From the NCBI GenBank assembly GCA_020160955.1, contig JAIUOX010000021.1:1-52343 (forward strand): a stretch of 52,343 nt of DNA. Reading direction: 5' to 3'. Made by a program: the position numbers and the translations under genes. The number at the start of each line of letters is the position of its first letter. Within the stretch, counting starts at the first letter, position 1. Positions 26,164 through 36,094 of this stretch are shown here, one piece after another. The notes below the pieces were generated by a model. It saw only the letters and a program-made list of their open reading frames with translations, was not told where the DNA came from and searched no databases. Source of the stretch: Pseudomonadota bacterium. GTDB lineage: Bacteria; Pseudomonadota; Alphaproteobacteria; Reyranellales; Reyranellaceae.

Positions 26164-27132
26164 ATGGCGCGGCGCCGGCGCCCCGGCGAGTTCGCGCTGA
26201 TCGCCCGCTACTTCGCGCCGCTGGCGCGCGGCTTCGCCGGGGCCGGCGGCCTCGTCAGCGACAATGCCTTCCTGCCGGCCGACGCCGCGCACGACCTCGC
26301 CGTGAAGACCGACACGGTGGTGGCGGGCGTGCACTTCCTCGAGGACGAGACGCCGGCCCGCATCGCCGCCAAGGCGCTGCGCGTCTGCCTGTCCGACCTC
26401 GCGGCCGGCGGGGCGCGACCGTTCGCCTACCAGTTGTCGCTTTCCCTGCCGAAGGACTGGCGCGAGGCGTGGGTCGCGGGCTTCGCGCGCGGCCTCGCGG
26501 CCGACCAGCGGCGCTACGGCATCGCGCTGTGCGGCGGTGACACCGTGGTCACGCCGGGGCCGCTCACCGTCACCATCACCGCCTTCGGCCGCGTGCCGCG
26601 CGGCCGCGGCCTGACGCGGGCCGGGGCGCGGGCCGGCGACGAGCTGTGGGTCAGCGGCACCATCGGCGACGGCGCGCTCGGCCTGCTGGCGGCGCGCGGC
26701 GAGATCGCGAGCGCGGCGCTGGAGTGGCGCTACCGGCTGCCCGAGCCGCGCTCGGCGCTGGGGCCGCGGCTGGTCGGCATCGCCCACGCCACGGCCGACG
26801 TGTCGGACGGGCTGCTGGCCGACGCCGGTCACATCGCGTCGGCGTCGGGACTCGCCGTGCGGATCGAGCGCGGCCTGGTCCCGCTGTCGCCTTCGGCGCG
26901 CCGGTTGGTGACGACGAATGGGCGGCTATGGCCGACCGTGCTGGGCGGCGGCGACGACTACGAGCTTGTGATAGCCGTCACACCGCGCCGGCGCGCCGCG
27001 CTGCTGGCCGCCGCCCGGTCCGCCGGCGTGCCGGTGACGCGCATCGGCGAATTCGAGCCGGGCAGGGGCGTCGTCCTCACCGTCGACGGACGGCCGGTCC
27101 GCGCGACCCGCACCGGCTACGCCCACTTCTAG
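26164..27132 (+). CDS. thiL: Thiamine-monophosphate kinase
   Basis: The ATG at 26164 lies four bases after nusB and gives a 322-residue protein. ThiL marks are GEFALIARYF at the N-terminus, DAAHDLAVKTDTVVAGVHF (metal site), KALRVCLSDLAAGGARP (the S-D-L-A motif), CGGDTV, TADVSDGLLADAGHIA and GGGDDYEL. It phosphorylates thiamine monophosphate to TPP. An nusB-thiL pair is common in proteobacteria. Confidence 0.94.
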   Translation: MARRRRPGEFALIARYFAPLARGFAGAGGLVSDNAFLPADAAHDLAVKTDTVVAGVHFLEDETPARIAAKALRVCLSDLAAGGARPFAYQLSLSLPKDWREAWVAGFARGLAADQRRYGIALCGGDTVVTPGPLTVTITAFGRVPRGRGLTRAGARAGDELWVSGTIGDGALGLLAARGEIASAALEWRYRLPEPRSALGPRLVGIAHATADVSDGLLADAGHIASASGLAVRIERGLVPLSPSARRLVTTNGRLWPTVLGGGDDYELVIAVTPRRRAALLAAARSAGVPVTRIGEFEPGRGVVLTVDGRPVRATRTGYAHF

Positions 27133-27208
27133 CCCGGATGGCAGGGCTGCCATGCACCGGCGGTTCTCCGCTTGGGGGCGGCCGGGCAGGCGACTAGAGT
27201 GCCGGCCA

Positions 27209-28441
27209 ATGGACGGGTCCGGAAAGATGGGGGAAACGAACGCGGCGTCGACAGCCACGCTGTCGCGGCGTTCCATGCGCAACATCGCGCTGCTGGCGAT
27301 CTGCCAGGCCCTGACCCAGAGCAGCAACACCCTGATGTTCGCCTCGTCGGCGCTGGCGGTGCTGACCATCGTGTCGCCCGACATGCGCATGTGGGCCAAC
27401 CTGCCGGTCACCATGCAGCACCTCGGCGTCATGCTGTCGGTGTTCCCGGCCTCGATGCTGATGATGCGGCGCGGCCGGCGGTTCGGTTTCCGCTCGGGCT
27501 CGGTCGGCGGCATGATCGGTGCCTCGTGCGCGGCGATCGGGCTGGGCATGGGCAGCTTCCCGGTGATGTGCCTCGGCGGCCTGTTCCTGGGCTACGGCAT
27601 CGCCAACATGCAGCTCTATCGCTTCGCCGCGGTCGAACTGGCGCCCAGCCAGTTCCGGGCGCAGGCGATCTCCTACGTGACGGCCGGTGGCGTGATCGCC
27701 GGCATCCTGGGACCGGCTATGGCGCGCTTCACGCCCGACCTCTGGCTGCCTGTCTTCCAGGCCAGCTTCGTCGCCGTGATCGTGGTGCACGTGCTGGTCT
27801 TCACCGTCATGGGCTTCATCGAGTTCCCGGCGGTGCGGCCCGAGGACAACAGCGGGCCGCAGCGGCCGCTGCTCGAGATCGTGACCCAGCCGGCTTACAT
27901 GGTGGCCTGCGCCGGCGCGATGATCGCCTTCGGCGTCATGTCGTTCGTCATGGCGGCCTCGCCGCTGGCGATCGTGATGTGCGGCCTCGACAAGACCGAG
28001 GCGCCGGTCACGATCTTCGTGCACGTCATGGGCATGTTCCTGCCGGCCTTCTTCACCGGCTCGCTGATCAGCCGGTTCGGTATCTTCAACGTCATGGTGG
28101 CGGGCATCGCGCTGCTGGTGCTGGGCGTCGTGGTCGCCCTGACGGGCATCACCGAGTGGCACTTCCGCGCCGCCCTGGGCCTCAACGGCGTCGGCTGGAA
28201 CTTCCTGTTCGTCGGCGCGACCACGCTGCTGACCACGACCTACCGGCCGGCCGAGCGCGGCAAGGCGCAGGCCTTCAACGATTTCATGGTGTTCGGCACG
28301 ACCGCCTCGGCCAGCCTGATGGCCTCGATCGTGCTCGAGGTGAAGGGCTGGGCGGTGCTGAACTACGTCGCCCTCGTGCTGGTGCTGGTCGCCCTGGCGC
28401 TGATCGCCGTCTACCGCCTGCGCCATCCCGCGCGCGCCTGA
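27209..28441 (+). CDS. MFS-type transporter
   Basis: I start at ATG 27209 (an ATG at 27227 is also possible). The 410-residue product has 12 hydrophobic segments in two halves. The cytoplasmic loop between helices 2 and 3 reads MMRRGRRFGFRSG, a shortened motif A. A second G-rich loop (TTTYRPAERGKAQAFND) lies near residue 345. I recognise the superfamily but not the substrate. Spacing to thiL is about 76 bp with no terminator visible, so partial read-through from the rib operon is possible. Confidence 0.85.
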   Translation: MDGSGKMGETNAASTATLSRRSMRNIALLAICQALTQSSNTLMFASSALAVLTIVSPDMRMWANLPVTMQHLGVMLSVFPASMLMMRRGRRFGFRSGSVGGMIGASCAAIGLGMGSFPVMCLGGLFLGYGIANMQLYRFAAVELAPSQFRAQAISYVTAGGVIAGILGPAMARFTPDLWLPVFQASFVAVIVVHVLVFTVMGFIEFPAVRPEDNSGPQRPLLEIVTQPAYMVACAGAMIAFGVMSFVMAASPLAIVMCGLDKTEAPVTIFVHVMGMFLPAFFTGSLISRFGIFNVMVAGIALLVLGVVVALTGITEWHFRAALGLNGVGWNFLFVGATTLLTTTYRPAERGKAQAFNDFMVFGTTASASLMASIVLEVKGWAVLNYVALVLVLVALALIAVYRLRHPARA

Positions 28442-28606
28442 GGCGCGCCGGGCCAAACCCTTGACGCAGCGGCGCTTTTCCCGCTTCCGGGTTGCGCGGA
28501 TTGTGGCGTTCTGCCATTTTCCGGCCGCCTTGCGTCCGGGGGAGACCTCAGGGTTTCGGCGCGCGCCGGGCTGGAAATGCCTTCAGAAACAATGGGTTAA
28601 CCAAAA

Positions 28607-30712
28607 ATGTCTACCGTACTCTGGGCCGTCGTCGGCTGCGGTATCATCGCCGTACTATACGGCGTTGTAACCGCGTCGCGTGTCATGGCCTCCGACGCCG
28701 GTACTGCGCGCATGCAAGAGATCGCGCAGGCCGTCCAGGAGGGCGCCGCGGCGTATCTCCGTCGACAGTACACCACGATCGGCATCGTCGGCGTGGTGGT
28801 GCTCCTCATCCTGTGGTGGCAGCTCGGCAAGCTGGCCGCCGTCGGCTTCCTGATCGGCGCCGTGCTGTCGGGTGCCACCGGCTTCATCGGCATGAACGTC
28901 TCGGTGCGCGCCAACGTGCGAACCGCGGTGGCCGCCCAGAAGAGCCTCGGCCAGGGTCTCGACCTCGCCTTCAAGGCGGGCGCGGTGACCGGCATGCTGG
29001 TCGCCGGTCTCGCCCTGCTGGGCGTCGTCGGCTACTTCATGGCGCTGCAGAGCATGGGTGTCGGCACGGGCAGCCGCGAGATGATCGACGCGCTGGTCGC
29101 GCTCGGCTTCGGCGCCTCGCTGATCTCGATCTTCGCCCGTCTCGGCGGCGGCATCTTCACCAAGGGTGCGGACGTCGGCGGCGACATGGTCGGCAAGGTC
29201 GAAGCCGGTATCCCGGAGGATGACCCGCGCAACCCGGCGACCATCGCCGACAACGTCGGCGACAACGTCGGCGATTGCGCCGGCATGGCCGCCGACCTGT
29301 TCGAGACCTATGCCGTCACCACCGTCGCGACGATGGTGCTGGCCTCGATCTTCTTCTCGAGCGATGCCGCTCTGGTGTCGAAGCTGATGACCTACCCGCT
29401 GGCCATCGGCGGCGCCTGCATCATCACCTCGATCATCGGCACCTTCTTCGTCCGCCTCGGTTCCGACAACGGCATCATGTGGGCGATGTACAAGGGCATG
29501 ATCGCCGCCGGCGTGCTGTCGATCCCGGTCCTGTGGTTCGTCACCGACTACATCGTCGGTAACGGCACGGTGCTCAAGGTCGGCGACCGCCAGTTCACCG
29601 GCCTGTCGCTGTTCTGGTGCGCCATGGTCGGCCTCGGCGTCACCGGCCTGATCGTCTGGATCACCGAGTACTACACCGGCACCGACTACCGCCCGGTCAA
29701 GGCGGTGGCCCAGGCCTCGGTCACCGGCCACGGCACCAACGTCATCGCCGGCCTGGCGATGTCGATGGAAGCCACGGCGCTGCCGGCGCTGCTGATCTGC
29801 GCCGGCATCGTGATCTGCTACATCCTGGCCGGCCTGTTCGGCATCGCCATCGCCACGACCGCCATGCTGGCGCTCGCCGGCATGGTGGTGGCGCTCGACG
29901 CCTACGGCCCGGTCACCGACAATGCCGGCGGCATCGCCGAGATGTCGGGCCTGCCCAAGGAAGTGCGCAAGAACACCGACGCGCTCGACGCGGTCGGCAA
30001 CACCACCAAGGCGGTGACCAAGGGCTACGCCATCGCCTCGGCGGGCCTCGGCGCGCTGGTGCTGTTCGCGGCCTACACCTCGGACCTCGACTACTTCATC
30101 GCCCAGGGCAAGCTGGGCGTTAAGGCGGTCGATTTCTCGCTGAAGAACCCGTACGTCGTGGTCGGCCTTCTGGTCGGCGGCCTGCTGCCGTACCTGTTCG
30201 GCGGCATGTCGATGCTGGCCGTCGGCCGCGCCGCCCAGGCGGTGGTCGAGGAAGTGCGTCGCCAGTTCCGCGAGAAGCCGGGCATCATGGAGGGCAAGGA
30301 TCGCCCCGATTACGGCCGCGCCGTCGACATGCTCACCAAGGCCGCGATCAAGGAGATGATGATCCCGTCGCTGCTGCCGGTGCTGTCGCCGATCGTGCTG
30401 TTCTTCGCGATCCGCGCCATCGCCACGCCGGCCGACGGCTTCGCGGCGGTCGGCGGCATGCTGCTGGGCGTGATCGTCACCGGCCTGTTCGTCGCCATCT
30501 CGATGACGGCGGGCGGCGGTGCCTGGGACAACGCCAAGAAGTACATCGAAGAGGGTCACTTCGGCGGCAAGGGATCGGAAGCCCACAAGGCGGCCGTGAC
30601 CGGCGACACCGTCGGCGACCCGTACAAGGACACGTCGGGTCCCGCCGTGAACCCGATGATCAAGATCACCAACATCGTGGCCCTGCTGCTGCTCGCCGTG
30701 CTCGCGCACTGA
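28607..30712 (+). CDS. hppA: Membrane-bound H+-translocating pyrophosphatase, K+-independent type
   Basis: The 701-residue protein has about 16 membrane helices and hydrolyses PPi to pump H+ across the inner membrane. The substrate site is complete: [13 protein letters not shown] and [19 protein letters not shown] (about 188-225), plus NAGGAWDN-type [14 protein letters not shown] and the [10 protein letters not shown] motif near the C-terminus. In [10 protein letters not shown] (about 463-472) the Ala of K+-dependent enzymes is replaced by Lys, so this is the K+-insensitive class. A 165-bp leader precedes it and a strong terminator follows. Confidence 0.97.
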   Translation: MSTVLWAVVGCGIIAVLYGVVTASRVMASDAGTARMQEIAQAVQEGAAAYLRRQYTTIGIVGVVVLLILWWQLGKLAAVGFLIGAVLSGATGFIGMNVSVRANVRTAVAAQKSLGQGLDLAFKAGAVTGMLVAGLALLGVVGYFMALQSMGVGTGSREMIDALVALGFGASLISIFARLGGGIFTKGADVGGDMVGKVEAGIPEDDPRNPATIADNVGDNVGDCAGMAADLFETYAVTTVATMVLASIFFSSDAALVSKLMTYPLAIGGACIITSIIGTFFVRLGSDNGIMWAMYKGMIAAGVLSIPVLWFVTDYIVGNGTVLKVGDRQFTGLSLFWCAMVGLGVTGLIVWITEYYTGTDYRPVKAVAQASVTGHGTNVIAGLAMSMEATALPALLICAGIVICYILAGLFGIAIATTAMLALAGMVVALDAYGPVTDNAGGIAEMSGLPKEVRKNTDALDAVGNTTKAVTKGYAIASAGLGALVLFAAYTSDLDYFIAQGKLGVKAVDFSLKNPYVVVGLLVGGLLPYLFGGMSMLAVGRAAQAVVEEVRRQFREKPGIMEGKDRPDYGRAVDMLTKAAIKEMMIPSLLPVLSPIVLFFAIRAIATPADGFAAVGGMLLGVIVTGLFVAISMTAGGGAWDNAKKYIEEGHFGGKGSEAHKAAVTGDTVGDPYKDTSGPAVNPMIKITNIVALLLLAVLAH

Positions 30713-30734
30713 GCGGCGACAGGCCCACAAAGAG

Positions 30735-30764
30735 AAAGCCCCGGTCGAAGGACCGGGGCTTTTT
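30735..30764 (+). terminator. Rho-independent terminator after hppA
   Basis: A 12-bp perfect stem (AAAGCCCCGGTC / GACCGGGGCTTT) closes a GAAG tetraloop and is followed by further T residues. A (GGC)n tract of about seven units follows at 30773-30794 before the convergent bamE gene. Confidence 0.93.
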
Positions 30765-30813
30765 CGTTGGCGCGGCGGCGGCGGCGGCGGCGGCAGGCGC
30801 GGCGAGGGGCCGA

Positions 30814-31299
30814 TCAGGGACCGGCGCTGGTCGGGGCGCCCGGGCTGCTCTGCTGGCGCGGGCCGCTGAACTTGCCGACGTTGCCGAGGATCTGCTCGAG
30901 GACGGTCAGCTCCTTGCCGGAGGTCGGCGTGATGCGCGCGACCATGGTGATGTTCTCGGCGTCCTTGAGGTCGTAGTACTTGATGTCGGAGACGCGGCCC
31001 TGCTCGTTGAAGGTCAGCTGGATCACGTTCTGCTCGGAGATCCACGGCTTGCGCGGTCCCCACATCTCCTGCCTCTGGGAGATGTAGTACCAGACGTTCG
31101 GGTTGAAGGTGGCGACCGCCGACGGCGAGCCGACCAGGCGCACCACGTCCTCGCGGCTCTGGCTGCCGACCTCGAGCTTGTCGGCGGTGCCGGGGGCCGG
31201 GGCGAAGCCGCGGAGATCGAAGTAGGGCTCGCAGGCCGTCACCATCGCCAGCGATGCCAGGGCGATGGACAGGGAAGCGAGCGGGACGGTGCGACGCAT
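30814..31299 (-). CDS. bamE: Outer-membrane protein assembly factor BamE (SmpA/OmlA lipoprotein)
   Basis: The 161-residue lipoprotein has an N-terminal signal ending in the lipobox MVTAC with Cys23. The mature domain has KLEVGSQSREDVVRLVGSPS (about 41-60), the SmpA/OmlA G-x-x-x-x-x-V-x-x-L-G-x-P motif, and VWYYISQRQ and VIQLTFNEQGRV. It is part of the Bam complex that folds outer-membrane beta barrels. It is read divergently from the cytochrome bc1 chaperone gene, a conserved alphaproteobacterial arrangement. Confidence 0.92.
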   Translation of the reverse strand: MRRTVPLASLSIALASLAMVTACEPYFDLRGFAPAPGTADKLEVGSQSREDVVRLVGSPSAVATFNPNVWYYISQRQEMWGPRKPWISEQNVIQLTFNEQGRVSDIKYYDLKDAENITMVARITPTSGKELTVLEQILGNVGKFSGPRQQSSPGAPTSAGP

Positions 31300-31409
31300 G
31301 GACGGCTTATGGGGTTCGTTGGAAAGAGGGACCGCAACATGTCGCGTGTACCGGGCCGGGTCAACCGACTGGCCGGGACGGCGACGGGGGATGGAAAGGG
31401 CACAGGACC

Positions 31410-31901
31410 GTGTTCAGGCGCAAGAATCCGCATGAGGCCTTTGCCGCCGCGCTCTACACCCGCACGGCCGAGCAGGCGCGCGCGCCGGAGCTGTTCGAGG
31501 GCTGCGGCATTCCCGACACGCTGGACGGCCGCTTCGACTCGCTGGCGCTGCACGCCGCGCTCGTGATCGACCGGCTGCGGACCGAGCCCGACGGCGAGGC
31601 GCTGGCCCAGGCCTTCTTCGACGCCATGTTCCGCCACCTCGACCTGACGCTGCGCGAGATCGGCGTGCAGGATCTCGGGGTCGGCCGGCGCATCAAGATC
31701 ATGGCCGAGGGGCTGCACGGCCGGGCGCTGGCCTACCGCCAGGCGCTGCAGGGCGGGGAGACGCCGCTGGGCGACGTCTTGCGCCGCAACGCCTATGGCG
31801 GTAGGTCGCCGGGCGAGGCAGAGGTCGCCCAGCTCGAGGCGCACGTCCGGGCCTACGCCGCCCGGCTCGCCGCTACCGCGCGCAACAACCTGATAAAGTA
31901 G
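31410..31901 (+). CDS. Ubiquinol-cytochrome c chaperone (CBP3-like)
   Basis: The GTG at 31410, with AAAGGG upstream, starts a 163-residue product. It has the family order: FDSLALHAALVIDRL, ALAQAFFDAMFRHLDLTLREIGVQDLGVG and a basic RRIKIMAEGLHGRALAY. This matches the Ubiq_cyt_C_chap family, which assists cytochrome b of the bc1 complex. It sits between bamE and yceD as in other alphaproteobacteria. Spacing to the next gene is 9 bp. Confidence 0.88.
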   Translation: MFRRKNPHEAFAAALYTRTAEQARAPELFEGCGIPDTLDGRFDSLALHAALVIDRLRTEPDGEALAQAFFDAMFRHLDLTLREIGVQDLGVGRRIKIMAEGLHGRALAYRQALQGGETPLGDVLRRNAYGGRSPGEAEVAQLEAHVRAYAARLAATARNNLIK

Positions 31902-31910
31902 TTTAAGAAT

Positions 31911-32495
31911 ATGCCTCAAGTACCTGCTAATACGCAGAAATCAGAGATCGAGAGACTGGTCGACCTGGACCGGATGGGGCCCAACGGCGCGGCCGTCGAG
32001 ATCGTCGCCAGCGACGGCGAGCGGGCGGCCCTGGCCAAGCGTTTCGGTTTCCTCGACCTGCCGGCCTTCTCGGCCCGGGTGACGGTCGACCGGCGGCTGG
32101 GCGGGCAGGTGGTGGTCGAGGGCCGGTTGCGCGGCCGGCTGGTCCAGGCCTGCGTGCTCACCCTCGAGCCGGTGCCGCAGGACCTCGACGAGACCTTCCG
32201 CCTGGTGTTCCGGCAGGATCAGGCCGACGAACTGGACCCGGAAAGCGGCGAGGCCGTGCTGAATGCGCAGGCCGATGCCCCGGAGCCACTGGAGGGAAAT
32301 GTGCTCGATGTCGGCGAAATCGTCGCCGAGCACCTGTCGCTGGCGGCCGACCCGTATCCCCGGCGGCCCGGTGTAAAACTCGAGGACGTGCTGCCCAAAG
32401 GGCGGGCGGGCGCGGCGCCGGAAACGCCGGAGCCGCGGCGCAATCCCTTCGCCAAGCTGGCCGTCCTGAAAGACAAGCCACCCGGCGACCGCTAA
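31911..32495 (+). CDS. yceD: YceD/DUF177 family protein
   Basis: The 194-residue protein lies ahead of rpmF. The middle has VEGRLRGRLVQACVLTLEPVPQDLDETFRLVF (in short pieces: the C-V-L-T-L-E-P-V motif is diagnostic) and the C-terminal EIVAEHLSLAADPYPRRPG is the conserved acidic-proline end. DUF177 members are linked to ribosome/23S rRNA accumulation in plants and bacteria; the molecular role is not settled. It starts 9 bp after the chaperone gene. Confidence 0.9.
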   Translation: MPQVPANTQKSEIERLVDLDRMGPNGAAVEIVASDGERAALAKRFGFLDLPAFSARVTVDRRLGGQVVVEGRLRGRLVQACVLTLEPVPQDLDETFRLVFRQDQADELDPESGEAVLNAQADAPEPLEGNVLDVGEIVAEHLSLAADPYPRRPGVKLEDVLPKGRAGAAPETPEPRRNPFAKLAVLKDKPPGDR

Positions 32496-32609
32496 ATTGT
32501 TGCGGCGTCGAGGCGTTTTGGCTAGAGAGTGCGCCCTGCCGCGCCTGTAGAGCGCGGCCGCAGCTTTTTTGGGGCACCGCAGGCGCTGCCCCTCCGTGGA
32601 GAGATCGTC

Positions 32610-32804
32610 ATGGCCGTTCCCAAGAAGAAGGTTTCCAAGTCCCGCCGCAACATGCGCCGCGCCCATCATGGCATCGCCTCGATGGCCTACGTCGAGTGCA
32701 AGAACTGCGGCGAGCTCAAGCGCCCGCACACGGTCTGCTCGCATTGCGGCTACTACCGCGAGGACATGCCGGTCCTGGCCGACACCGCGTCGGCCGAGAA
32801 GTAG
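32610..32804 (+). CDS. rpmF: 50S ribosomal protein L32
   Basis: The 64-residue protein begins [20 protein letters not shown] and has the zinc-binding cysteines C30, C33, C43 and C46 (CKNC and CSHC), i.e. the zinc form of L32. GGAGAGA lies before the ATG. The 114 bp upstream has a small GC-rich hairpin (CCGCGC/GCGCGG) followed by six T at 32565-32570, possibly an attenuator, but this is weak. Confidence 0.97.
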   Translation: MAVPKKKVSKSRRNMRRAHHGIASMAYVECKNCGELKRPHTVCSHCGYYREDMPVLADTASAEK

Positions 32805-32850
32805 TTCGCGCGCCGGCGATGGGCTGGCACTCGACATCAGGGGTTGATCG

Positions 32851-33927
32851 GTGAGCGCCGGGAAGATCGTCCTGGCGCTCGACGGCATGGGCGGCGACCA
32901 CGCGCCCGAGGTCATCGTGTTCGGCGCCGACATGGCGCGCGAGCGCCACCCCGGCACCACGTTCCTCCTGTTCGGAGACCCGGCCCGGCTGAAGCCGCTG
33001 GTCGACCAGCGCAAGGGCCTCGCCGCGGCGCTCGAGATCGTGCCGGCCGAGGACGCAGTGCTGGCCGACGACAAGCCGAGCTTCGCGCTGCGCCGCCGTC
33101 GCAAGTCGAGCATGTGGCTGGCCGTCGAGGCCGCCGCGCAGGGCCGCGCCGACACCGTCGTTTCCGCCGGCAACACCGGCGCGCTGCTCGCCATCTCGAT
33201 GTTCGCGATGCGCATGATCGAGGGTGCGCACCGCCCGGCGCTGGCGTCGTTCATGCCGACCGCGCGCGGCGAGACGGTGATGCTGGACCTCGGCGCCAAC
33301 CTCGAGTGCGACGCCGAGAACCTGTCGGAGTTCGCCGTCATGGGCAGCGTGTTCGCGCAGGTCCTGCTCGGCCTCGACAAGCCGCGGGTCGGCCTGCTGA
33401 ACGTCGGCTCGGAAGAGCTCAAGGGCCACGAGGAACTGCGCCAGGCGGCGGCCATCCTGCGCCGCGAGGGCCTGCCGCTCGACTTCCACGGCTTCGTCGA
33501 GGGCAACGACATCGGCAAGGGCGACGTCGACGTGGTGGTGACCGACGGCTTCACCGGCAACGTCGCGCTGAAGTCGATCGAGGGCACCGCCAAGCTGTAC
33601 AGCCAGTTCGTGCGCGACGCCTTCCGCAGCTCGACGATGGCCAAGCTCGGCTACCTGTTCGCCTCGGGCGCGATGAACAAGTTTCGCAAGCGTGTCGACC
33701 CGCGCCGCTACAATGGCGGCGTCTTTCTCGGGGTCGACGGCGTGTGCGTGAAGAGCCACGGCGGAACCGATGCGCTGGGCTTCGCCTACGCCATCGGCGT
33801 GGCCGTCGACATGGTGCGCTACGAGTACAGGAACAAGCTGGCCGACGGCCTGGCGACGCTGCGCCGGTCGGTCGAGGCCGGCAGTGCCGCGCCCTCGGCG
33901 CTGCAGGCAAGCGGAGGCGGGGAGTGA
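32851..33927 (+). CDS. plsX: Phosphate acyltransferase PlsX
   Basis: The GTG start (32851) gives a 358-residue protein with the PlsX opening [15 protein letters not shown] (5-19), the [11 protein letters not shown] loop, the [12 protein letters not shown] and [12 protein letters not shown] motifs and [14 protein letters not shown] near residue 233. It makes acyl-phosphate from acyl-ACP for phospholipid synthesis at the inner membrane. The plsX-fabH pair overlaps by 4 bp, as expected. Confidence 0.97.
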   Translation: MSAGKIVLALDGMGGDHAPEVIVFGADMARERHPGTTFLLFGDPARLKPLVDQRKGLAAALEIVPAEDAVLADDKPSFALRRRRKSSMWLAVEAAAQGRADTVVSAGNTGALLAISMFAMRMIEGAHRPALASFMPTARGETVMLDLGANLECDAENLSEFAVMGSVFAQVLLGLDKPRVGLLNVGSEELKGHEELRQAAAILRREGLPLDFHGFVEGNDIGKGDVDVVVTDGFTGNVALKSIEGTAKLYSQFVRDAFRSSTMAKLGYLFASGAMNKFRKRVDPRRYNGGVFLGVDGVCVKSHGGTDALGFAYAIGVAVDMVRYEYRNKLADGLATLRRSVEAGSAAPSALQASGGGE

Positions 33928-34895
33928 TTCGTTCGGTCGTCCAGGGGTGCGGCGCCTATCTGCCGGAGCGACTTGTCACCAACGAGGAACTGGCCAGGAC
34001 GGTCGAGACGTCGGACGAGTGGATCCAGCAGCGCACCGGCATCCGGCAGCGCCACATCGCGGCCGAGGGCGAGTTCACCTCCCACCTCGCGACCAGGGCG
34101 GCCGACCGGGCGCTGGCCCATGCCGGCATCGCGGCATCCGACGTCGACCTCGTGGTGCTGGCGACCGCCACGCCGGACGAGACCTTCCCGGCGACCGCGA
34201 CGCGCGTCCAGGCGGCGCTCGGCATGACCAAGGGGGCGGCGTTCGACCTCCAGGCGGTGTGCGCCGGCTTCGTCTACGGCCTGTCGGTGGCCGACAGCCT
34301 GCTGAAGTCGGGCATGGCCTCGACGGCGCTGGTGATCGGCGCCGAGACCTTCTCGCGCATCCTCGACTGGGAGGATCGCGGCACCTGCGTGCTGTTCGGC
34401 GACGGCGCCGGCGCCGTGGTGCTGCGTGCCGAGCAGGGGCAGGGCACCGCCGCCGACCGTGGCATCCTCGCCAACGCGCTGCACTCGGACGGCCAGCTGC
34501 ACGACATCCTGTACGTCGACGGCGGCCCGTCCTCGACCCGGACGACCGGCTTCCTGCGCATGGAAGGCAAGGAAGTCTTCAAGCACGCCGTGGTCAACAT
34601 GGCGGCGGTGGTCGGCGAGGTGCTGGGCAAGGCCGGGCTGACGGCGGCCGACATCGACTGGCTGGTGCCGCACCAGGCCAACCGGCGGATCATCGACGGT
34701 ACCGGCCGCAAGCTCGGCCTGCCGCCCGAGAAGGTCGTGGTCACGGTCGACAAGCACGCCAACACCTCGGCCGCCTCGATCCCGCTGGCGCTCGACACGG
34801 CGGTCAAGGACGGCCGCATCAAGCGCGGCGACCTGTGCCTGCTGGAGGGCATCGGCGGCGGCATGGCCTGGGGCGCCTCGCTGCTGCGCTGGTAA
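33924..34895 (+). CDS. fabH: 3-oxoacyl-ACP synthase III (KAS III)
   Basis: The GTG at 33924 overlaps the plsX stop. The 323-residue enzyme has the catalytic triad Cys113 (DLQAVCAGF), His250 (VPHQAN) and Asn280 (KHANTSA). It joins acetyl-CoA and malonyl-ACP to begin fatty acid synthesis. Length and motif spacing are standard. The 142-bp gap after it contains the ihfA leader. Confidence 0.97.
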   Translation: MIRSVVQGCGAYLPERLVTNEELARTVETSDEWIQQRTGIRQRHIAAEGEFTSHLATRAADRALAHAGIAASDVDLVVLATATPDETFPATATRVQAALGMTKGAAFDLQAVCAGFVYGLSVADSLLKSGMASTALVIGAETFSRILDWEDRGTCVLFGDGAGAVVLRAEQGQGTAADRGILANALHSDGQLHDILYVDGGPSSTRTTGFLRMEGKEVFKHAVVNMAAVVGEVLGKAGLTAADIDWLVPHQANRRIIDGTGRKLGLPPEKVVVTVDKHANTSAASIPLALDTAVKDGRIKRGDLCLLEGIGGGMAWGASLLRW

Positions 34896-34982
34896 AATCC
34901 CGCCTGCGGTGGCTGATACAAAGTTCTCCGCAACGGAACGGGAACATCCGGCGATTCAAGGCCTGCCGCTATCCCACTGATA

Positions 34983-35011
34983 TTGACCGCTTTCCCATCT
35001 CAGAGTAAGGA
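34983..35011 (+). promoter_or_regulatory. Possible ihfA promoter (weak)
   Basis: TTGACC at 34983-34988 is 17 bp from TAAGGA at 35006-35011. The -35 match is good and the -10 match poor (three of six). The position, about 27 bp before the start codon with GGAAGGAAGG in between, is reasonable. Listed as a weak candidate. Confidence 0.3.
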
Positions 35012-35037
35012 TTAACTGGGGGAAGGAAGGGTACCGG

Positions 35038-35349
35038 ATGGAAGGCCGGACGATCACGCGTGCCGATCTCAGCGAGTCGGTGTTCCAGGAAGTGGGACTG
35101 TCTCGCAACGAGTCGAGCGATCTGGTGGAGACGATCCTCTCTGAGGTCGTTGAAGCCTTGGCTCGTGGCGAATCGGTGAAGATCTCGTCGTTCGGGAGCT
35201 TCACGGTTCGCGACAAGGGGCAGCGCGTTGGCCGCAATCCGAAGACGGGGCAGGAAGTACCGATCCTGCCGCGACGGGTACTCGTCTTTCGAGCGTCGAA
35301 CGTCCTGAAATCGATGATCAACGGGGCGCCCGACGAGACAAAGGGGTAG
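35038..35349 (+). CDS. ihfA: Integration host factor alpha subunit
   Basis: The 103-residue protein has the DNABII fold: [20 protein letters not shown] at the N-terminus, [15 protein letters not shown], and the DNA-inserting arm [17 protein letters not shown], whose Pro residue intercalates. The alpha assignment rests on the plsX-fabH-ihfA-merR neighbourhood and sequence style; the beta partner is not in the window. GGAAGGAAGG precedes the ATG. Confidence 0.95.
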   Translation: MEGRTITRADLSESVFQEVGLSRNESSDLVETILSEVVEALARGESVKISSFGSFTVRDKGQRVGRNPKTGQEVPILPRRVLVFRASNVLKSMINGAPDETKG

Positions 35350-35373
35350 CTGGGGCAAAGTGGGGGTCTAGTC

Positions 35374-35904
35374 ATGGCCGTATCGGTTCAGACTGCCGAA
35401 AGAAGGGTAGAGAAGTCCGCACAGGCGTTCCGCACGATCAGCGAGGTCGCGACCGAGTTGGACGTGCCGCAGCACGTGTTGCGGTTCTGGGAAAGCAAGT
35501 TCAGCCAGGTCCGCCCGCTCAAGCGGGGCGGTGGCCGGCGCTATTACCGCCCGGAGGATGTCGACCTGCTGCGGCGCATCCGGACGCTGCTCTACGAGGA
35601 CGGCTACACCATCAAGGGCGTCCAGCGCCTGCTGAAGGAAGGCCGTGGCCGCCTGCCAGCCCAGCGCCTCGACATCGCGGCGGAGAGCGCGCTCGAGAGC
35701 CTGCGCATCGTGTCGGCCCGCGCCGAGGCGATGGCGGCCGGCGCCAACCGCCAGCCGCTGCCGCGCACCGGCCCGCAGCCGACCACGACCACGCCGCGGG
35801 CGGCCATGCTCGACCTGCACAAGCGGCGCGAGATCGAGTCCGTGCTCGAGGATCTCGAGCAGGCGCTGACGCAGCTGCGCAGCACGCTCAAGGCGAACAA
35901 CTAG
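35374..35904 (+). CDS. MerR-family transcriptional regulator
   Basis: The 176-residue protein has a MerR-type N-terminal helix-turn-helix domain: [26 protein letters not shown] (about 16-42), then [20 protein letters not shown] and [12 protein letters not shown] Pro/Thr-rich linker (about 120-148) leads to a helical C-terminus. No cysteine metal site is visible. ihfA-merR is a conserved pair in alphaproteobacteria, but the target is unknown. Confidence 0.92.
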   Translation: MAVSVQTAERRVEKSAQAFRTISEVATELDVPQHVLRFWESKFSQVRPLKRGGGRRYYRPEDVDLLRRIRTLLYEDGYTIKGVQRLLKEGRGRLPAQRLDIAAESALESLRIVSARAEAMAAGANRQPLPRTGPQPTTTTPRAAMLDLHKRREIESVLEDLEQALTQLRSTLKANN

Positions 35905-35913
35905 TCGTTGTCA

Positions 35914-35937
35914 GGATTGCCGCTTCGGCGGCAATCC
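35914..35937. other. Perfect 10-bp hairpin with UUCG loop
   Basis: GGATTGCCGC - TTCG - GCGGCAATCC is a perfect stem with an unusually stable tetraloop, 9 bp after the merR stop. It has no T tract, so it may be an RNA 3' stabiliser or the first part of a bipartite termination region with the element at 35973. Confidence 0.6.
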
Positions 35938-35972
35938 CACCGCTAGGTTCTCATCGTCGGAAAACACACCAG

Positions 35973-36026
35973 ATCAGGTGGTTGTGCCAAGAAAAGGCTG
36001 CAACCACCTGATTTTTCTTTGTTTTT
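35973..36026 (+). terminator. Strong Rho-independent terminator downstream of merR
   Basis: The arms ATCAGGTGGTTG (35973-35984) and CAACCACCTGAT (36001-36012) pair over 12 bp. The 16-base loop has its own inner GCC/GGC pairing. A T-rich tract, TTTTTCTTTGTTTTTT, follows. The element terminates the ihfA-merR transcript. Confidence 0.9.
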
Positions 36027-36094
36027 TCCGCAACGCGCGTATCCTGTGGATTGAGGGGCCTATCAACCGGCAACGTCAAAAGGGGGACGCCGCC

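Noticed and set aside
30773..30794. (GGC)n trinucleotide tract as a possible contingency repeat
   Set aside because: It is short, lies outside genes beyond the hppA terminator, and has no visible promoter role.
28655..31063. Very long minus-strand open frame (802 codons) opposite hppA and running through bamE
   Set aside because: It mirrors the codon bias of a GC-rich gene, is full of Arg/His/Asp low-complexity runs, and overlaps the well-supported hppA and its terminator.
31300..31409. A small gene between bamE and the cytochrome bc1 chaperone gene
   Set aside because: The 110 bases hold only the divergent promoter space; short frames there overlap the neighbours and show no ribosome binding site.
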